A program made the position numbers and the translations under genes. The notes beneath the pieces were generated by a model. It worked only from the letters and a program-made list of their open reading frames with translations, made no database searches and was not told the origin of the DNA. A DNA stretch of 64,000 bases from Adineta ricciae (taxonomy: Eukaryota; Rotifera; Eurotatoria; Adinetida; Adinetidae). The stretch covers positions 1 to 64,000 of the forward strand of contig CAJNOJ010000198.1 of assembly GCA_905250025.1 (NCBI GenBank), written 5' to 3'. This document shows, one piece after another, positions 58,490 through 64,000 of this stretch (its first letter is position 1; each line of letters opens with the position of its first letter).

Positions 58490-61400
58490 ATGTCCGTCAT
58501 TATACGTTTGGAAAACCTTCCATGGGAAGCGCGTTCAATCGATATTCGGCGTTTTTTCCAAGGACTTCAAATTCCAGATGGTACATCATTTCTAAATCCA
58601 TCATAATCGATGTAATGTCGTTTTGTTTAGGTGGTGTACATATTGTAGGAGGTGAGCGAGGCGACGCATTTATTGCCTTTAATTCGGATGACGATGCTCG
58701 GCAAGCAATGCAGAAGGATGGCGGTCTGATCTGTCAGCAGCCAGTTAAATTATTTTTGAGCTCAAAAATAGAAATGCAGAATGTTATCGCAGCCGCACGT
58801 GGTAAACCATCGGCACCATCGATGGCCGTGCCGAACTCGAACCAACCGAGCCAACAAGCAAATGTCTCTCAACCAAAACGTACAGACCCTCTTTCACAAC
58901 AATTCACACATGACATTGATGAAAATCAACATCAACAACAAGCGCAGTCATCAATAGCACAGGCAAATGTTTCGAATGATCCAATGTCGTCATTTCTTGA
59001 CGTGGTTAGTAAAATACAACAGCAACAAAAGTCTAATACAGCGTCAGTGGCTTTACCTTCAGCTGCATCCGTTTTACCAACACCATCTGCAAATGCTCCA
59101 GCTGCTTCGGGCCTTGCACCAGCTAATCTTGTTCTTCAGCTATTGCAATCCAATCTCAGCAATTTACCACCAAACGTCCTAGCTCAAGTGCAGGGACAAC
59201 TTGCTGGCCAAGGTAAAAATCATTCATTCGGCATTATACAACATTAACACTTATCTTCTTCTAGGTTTAGGTGCACAGCCAAATCAGGTTTTACAACAAC
59301 TAGCTGCGCTACAAGCAGCTGCACAACAACAAGGTTCGCCCATGCAAACAAATACAAATTCGCCGATCTATAATGCAGCTCAAGTTAATTCGGCCAATCC
59401 ATCTGTTGCACATCATGGCCTTCAGCAAGCATCACTTCATGATAATGCTTCGGTACCAAATAACAACGCATTTCCTCAAGGGGCTCCTCCACCTCTGAAC
59501 CTCTTTCCACCAGGAGTTATACCACCCAATGCTCTAACAGCCCTTCTCAGCGCTCAACAGCAATCACCCTTTCAATCTGGCAATAACGCGTTGCCAGCCA
59601 ATTTTCCACTTCCACCATGGATACAGCCTGCTGCTGGTCAGACTGCAGCTTTCGGATTGCAACAACAACAGCAACGTCCGTTACTTAATCATCCTCACGC
59701 ACAAGATGATCAACAAATGCGTTCAAGACAACAGCCAGATTTTAATGCAAATCTGGGTGGTAATCAATATCCATCATCATATACATCCAATAACTCACGT
59801 TTAGCACAACAACGAACAAAACTGCGAGAACCCTATCTACGTGTCAAAAATCTCTCGAGAAAATATTCATATCGCGATGTTAAACTACTGTTTGCCGATT
59901 ACAAATTGCGTTTAGAAGATATTAAGATGATTAATGACCAAAATGGCGAGCGAACAGGTAAAATCAGATACATATTCTTCCTTTCAACATTATCATGATA
60001 ATTTGTTCTATTCAGGCGAATCAGTAGTTCAGTTTCGTTCGATCGAAGATGCTGAAGAAGCTCTATCTCAATTTAACAACGTTTATTATGGCGGTGCAAA
60101 TGTACAAATTGTTCCAGCAAGTGAATATGAGTTTGCATCTTCGCTCGATTCATTTATTCCTGCATCAGTTAAAAAACGACAACCAGAAGGAGGCTTCTGT
60201 GTAAAAGTTATTGGTAAAGTTCTTCACTTGCTTCGTGTAAATGGAATTTCTTCATTTCGAAACCGTTCTTCTAGGTTTACCAAAAAATTGGTATAAACGA
60301 GATATTCGTCGCTTATTCACAGCATCGGAGATAGTTTCCGAACGAGGCATCTATCTTGATAATGACAACGATAGTAATATGGGTGGAACAGCTTACATCG
60401 AGTTTGTCAGCGAAGTCGATCTTGAAAAAGCTCTTTTCTTTCACGACGAGCATTATGGTAAGAAGAAAGATATCAGTCGAATTTTGTATATCTCTCATTC
60501 TCAATTTAGGCTCATCTCGACTGGAAATTCAACCGATTACCAAGAAAGAAATGGAATCAGATATAGCATCACTTCGTTCGAAAGATAATCGTCGTCGAGA
60601 TTATTATGAAGGAGATTCAAGACCAAGAGGACGATCTCGATCACGTACGAGAAGTTTATTGCCGGTGCTTCATGTTGTCATGCTCTCATAAATTCTAGGC
60701 TCACGATCACGTTCGCCAAAAGAACGAGATACACGTCGATATCCACCTCGTGATGATACAACTGGTGACAATAGTGGAAATTCATATCCTCGACGACCCC
60801 GCCACAACGAAGGTACGTCATCGTATTACGATTTTCTGACTGATTAATATTACTATGGACGTTATTTAGAATTGCCACCAACAATAACATGTCTTCGTTT
60901 GCGCAATATTCCATATGCAACACGCGATCATGATGTTAAATCATTCTTTGCTGGAATCGAAATAGTTCAAGATGGTATTTTGTTTAAATACGATAAGACA
61001 GGTCGGCCAGCTGGTGAATGTTATGTTCGCTTTTCTTCAAGTAATGACTGCCGAAAAGCTTATGAAAAGAATCGCTCGCAATTCAACGGACGAATATTAG
61101 AATTGCGTCCATTATCCTTATGGGAATTTCAAGCAGCAACGTCACAAGAACCGGATGAATCAGGTGCCACCTTTTCGGCCAACGGAGGTTTAGGCCGACG
61201 CGATCAATTTGGCGGCAACAGCGGTGGCGGTGGCCAAATGTACCACGGAGGATCGATGGGCGAAAAACGTAAATTTCCATATGAACGTATGGATGACAAT
61301 GGTAACAATGACGATAAATCACCCTCCGATCAGCAACGGTTCGATCGACGAAAGGGTGATTCATCTAGTCCGCGTGGCGGTGGCGATGTCGATAAATCTC

Positions 61401-61768
61401 CATCGAATATGTTGGGTAGTGGCGGTAATTCTATGGATGATCAAAATGGACGAAAAATGATCAGAAGTAATAATTCTTCATTTATTCAAAAACAACTAAC
61501 ACAATTACCACCGGGTTATGACCAGTATCGTGGTCAGGTTTTGTTGATGTCCAATGTTCATTTTCGTGCTACGAGGGAAGAGATCTTACAGTTTCTACGT
61601 TCGTTTCATCCAATTGAAGAAACATTAAAAATTCATCGAGATAGCCAAGGACGGCCAACCGGCCATGCAGTTGTCGCTTTAACGAATCCTGATGATGTAC
61701 CACAAGCATTAAAAGAACTTAACAATGCTCTATTTCTCTTGAGAAAAATATCCGTTTGTGTGGTTTAA
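58490..61768 (+). CDS. RBM12: RNA-binding protein RBM12 (SWAN-like), five RRMs
   Basis: ATG 58490 opens the N-terminal RRM (VIIRLENLPWEARSIDIRRFF), whose second exon gives GGVHIVGGERGDAFIAFNSD and LFLSSKIEMQN, matching the first qRRM of human RBM12 closely. A long Pro/Gln/Ala-rich linker follows (58800-59820). RRM2 starts LREPYLRVKNLSRKYSYRDV, RRM3 FCVKVIGLPKNWYKRDIRRL, then an Arg/Ser-rich stretch (RPRGRSRSRTR). RRM4 starts ITCLRLRNIPYATRDHDVKS and, after a Gly/Asp-rich linker, RRM5 starts GQVLLMSNVHFRATREEILQ. The stop is TAA at 61768, directly after the last RRM strand (KISVCVV). RBM12 is a nuclear RNA-binding protein of the hnRNP F/H-like type, probably acting in splicing. Confidence 0.9.
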
Positions 61769-63359
61769 TTGATTAGATCTGTACTCATTTTCTTTTTTCT
61801 GTGTCTTGGATGTATAAATTCATTTCCTTTTATTTTTCTCTCATGCACTCCCAGCATTTCGCTTCTCCTTCATTATCCATATTAAAAAAAAACGTATATA
61901 CATATGTATGGATCAAAACTTTGATCTCTCCATTCTGTTCTTTCGAAGCACAAAGCTTTGTCTTCTTCTTTCTTGCCTGTCGTTTGTTTGTTTGGTGTTG
62001 TTGTCTACTCAACTGTTTGTTTCCTGTCCTATGTCAAGTGGACAAAGAGAATAAAACTCAAAATAGAGAAGATCTTTTTCGCTTTAGTTAATAGCACAAC
62101 GTCAAGAAGTCTTTCTGCATGTCAAAGAGCACTGTTTTTTGAGAAAAGAAAGTATATGTTAGGTGAACATACATATCGACGTGAGCAGATCACTTTTATA
62201 TCGTGGAGAGTAGATATCGCGTGTGAATCAGATGGAAATATACTGCTATGATTTTTATGTGAAGAACAAAATATTATTGATATTTTCATTACCTAAAGTC
62301 AAGTAAGAAACGACGTCAATGAACAATGTGTCGGTAATGAATGGCTGTAGCTTTTAATGAAAAGACGTAAATAGAAAGGTTTTTATAGAGTTTGATGATC
62401 ATCAACGCGTGGGAACATGTCTCGAGGTTTGCACTCTGTATTGTTTGCAAAGAATGATTTTTTAGCAAATAAATGAGAAAGAACTCATTTTCACGAACTC
62501 GATCGTCTATGACAAGATAAGTATTTTATTCGAGAAAGATTAAGGTTGACGAAACAAGCAGTCTCAGATCCATTGTTGATAAGTTGGAGGAGCGAGAGTT
62601 TGTATATCTTTTGCACCCAGTAGTATCAAACTTCATATCATCCTTGTCGAAATTGAGAGGTTGAACTAGAGCTGTCACTTGTAAAACCTTGATTAAAACC
62701 TATCCTTCTGTTATTCTATCTCGATATTTATTATTTCTAATCTCGTATTTCTTTCCTTATTAACATGATCATCGTTTGAACAGTATGATCTATCTCGCTC
62801 GTTATTCGACAGTGTATCTTTCATGGAACACATGTGCACGTAGATAATCAAATGAAACATCATTCACACCTCTGAATGGATCGATCTGATTGCATATCTC
62901 ACCGGTATAGATCAACATGTATGAAAATCAATTTTGATGACATTCAAATACAGATTGATGTTCGTATTCGATTTTTAACAAGCAGGTGCACTCCCACGAG
63001 TCGCATCAACAGCAATAGACCGTTCATCCTTNGTGTAAATACAATTGACCAAATCACTTAGAGATAAGAGTTTAAACGAACGGACGAGATCGTACAATTG
63101 CGTGACAATGATGTTCAAATAGAACAATTGAGTAGAAGAAAGAAATCTCGTCCATCGCCTTACAGCTGGACATTTCTTCAAGAGAGAAAAAGAGGAAAAA
63201 ATCAAAATTCTATAGAGATTTGTTTTCTAACATGAATTAGTAATGGAGAAAAGCTCCCAAATCCAAATCAATATTCCGACTATAAATAGCAATAGCTCGT
63301 CTACCTTTTCTTTTGTTTCTAGATCAATCTATGACTGTACATTGATTTCTACAATCAAA
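61769..63359. other. Intergenic, 1.6 kb
   Basis: RBM12 3' UTR and cadherin promoter. One undetermined base (N) lies at 63033. No gene was recognised. Confidence 0.55.
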
Positions 63360-64000
63360 ATGCATTTGACATTACACATATTAATGACTTTTTTCCTTCC
63401 ATATGCATCTTCAATCGTCTCACAAATTCTAACTCCTGTCTCGATTTTTGAAGAAAGTCCTATCTCCACGATTGTCGTCGATCTTCGACCGACATTTCAG
63501 ACACTTGGTGTTCACCCCGATCAAGCAGTTCTACTTCATAGTCAACCAAGTCAACCTTTTGAATACATCAACGGACGTATTCGATTAAAGTCACGTTTAG
63601 ATCGTGAAGATTACGTTCGCAAACGTTTGTGTGTCGGCGGCAATGTTCTTGAATGTAATTTTACTTTAACATTAACCGTAAATCTTAATCAACCACCATT
63701 TAATTATATTTTGTCTCAACCAATATCTTGTCATGATATCAATGATGTAATTCCGAAGTTTTCACAATCGGAATCGACAATATCCATGGCAGAAAATGTC
63801 CCAATCGGACATCGCATTCCGCTGGAGATCGCGGTCGATCTCGATTCACCACCATATGGAATCGATCATTATCGGTTAGTTACATATGAAAATCACGAGC
63901 AGCATCAATTTTCAATTGTTTATGATAATCAAAGTCGAGAGTTGGAATTAGTTGTTAATGAGAAATTAGATCGAGAAATAATCGAAAAATACATTTTTAA
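63360..64000 (+). CDS. Cadherin/protocadherin, 5' part only
   Basis: ATG 63360 opens a signal peptide (HLTLHILMTFFLPYASSIVS). The first module is cadherin-like (VSIFEESPISTIVVDL, YINGRIRLKSRLDREDY, then a Cys pair in LCVGGNVLEC). The linker CHDINDVIPKF is the classic calcium-binding DxNDxxP motif and is followed by the second repeat (MAENVPIGHRIPLEIAVDLD, LDREIIEKY). The single exon stays open to the window edge, typical of protocadherin-type genes with a large first exon. It should be a surface adhesion protein; Dachsous/Fat-like versus protocadherin cannot be decided from this piece. Confidence 0.85.
   Translation, partial: MHLTLHILMTFFLPYASSIVSQILTPVSIFEESPISTIVVDLRPTFQTLGVHPDQAVLLHSQPSQPFEYINGRIRLKSRLDREDYVRKRLCVGGNVLECNFTLTLTVNLNQPPFNYILSQPISCHDINDVIPKFSQSESTISMAENVPIGHRIPLEIAVDLDSPPYGIDHYRLVTYENHEQHQFSIVYDNQSRELELVVNEKLDREIIEKYIF

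Noticed and set aside
63033-63033. Undetermined base
   Set aside because: Single N in intergenic DNA; affects no gene call.

Overview
The window looks like nuclear DNA of a small ciliated, synapse-bearing invertebrate, most likely a bdelloid rotifer. The evidence is AT-rich sequence, dense genes on both strands, many very short spliceosomal introns (about 50-70 bp), clear metazoan genes (RIM active-zone scaffold, delta-catenin, laminin-G and C1q proteins, a cadherin, dynein regulatory complex subunit 7, RBM12), and two enzyme types that are typical of bacteria or fungi but sit in intron-bearing genes: a free-methionine-R-sulfoxide reductase and a tandem pair of secreted intradiol dioxygenases. 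The species assignment is inference. Exon edges were read by eye from frame, GT/AG sites and phase, and CDS spans include introns.

Left third (1-27 kb): an EGF-repeat secreted protein runs off the left edge on the minus strand. Next come a secreted protein with five laminin-G domains (2390-6546, -), a 102-residue zinc-knuckle-like protein with a prenylation tail (8727-9035, -), and a SLC45-type sugar/proton symporter on the plus strand (10869-16849). Its roughly 1.9 kb second intron appears to hold a complete antisense membrane-protein gene (11639-12490, -). A full-length RIM homologue (18563-23240, -) and a short-collagen/C1q protein (24932-26042, -) follow.

Middle (27-45 kb): a tight minus-strand run reads, in order of transcription, two disordered proteins (31082-33109 and 28863-30531), a third small disordered protein (28062-28662) and the free-methionine sulfoxide reductase (27343-27956). 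The last two are about 105 bp apart, with a poly(A) signal and a splice acceptor between them, an operon-like arrangement. On the plus strand lies an EGF/chitin-binding-domain protein (33836-35818). Two intradiol dioxygenase genes follow (36147-37164 and 38272-39474, -). They share about 670 bp of nearly identical exons and introns but have unrelated C-terminal tails. Then come a FAM234-type membrane protein (40393-43471, +) and a MAPEG/TMEM79-like membrane protein (44097-44972, +).

Right third (45-64 kb): DRC7 (45535-49194, +), a delta-catenin/p120 family protein (49538-52711, -) ending in the family PDZ ligand, a single-exon UBASH3-like histidine phosphatase (54397-55212, -), a 3.3 kb gene-poor gap, RBM12 (58490-61768, +), and the 5' end of a cadherin (63360 to the right edge, +).

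Functionally this is a set of unrelated housekeeping, neuronal, ciliary and extracellular genes rather than one pathway. The most unusual parts are the two bacterial/fungal-type enzyme loci, the nested gene in the SLC45 intron, the small prenylated protein, and signs of spliced-leader trans-splicing: isolated acceptors about 32-42 nt upstream of several start codons. No rRNA, tRNA, CRISPR array or recognisable transposon was found.
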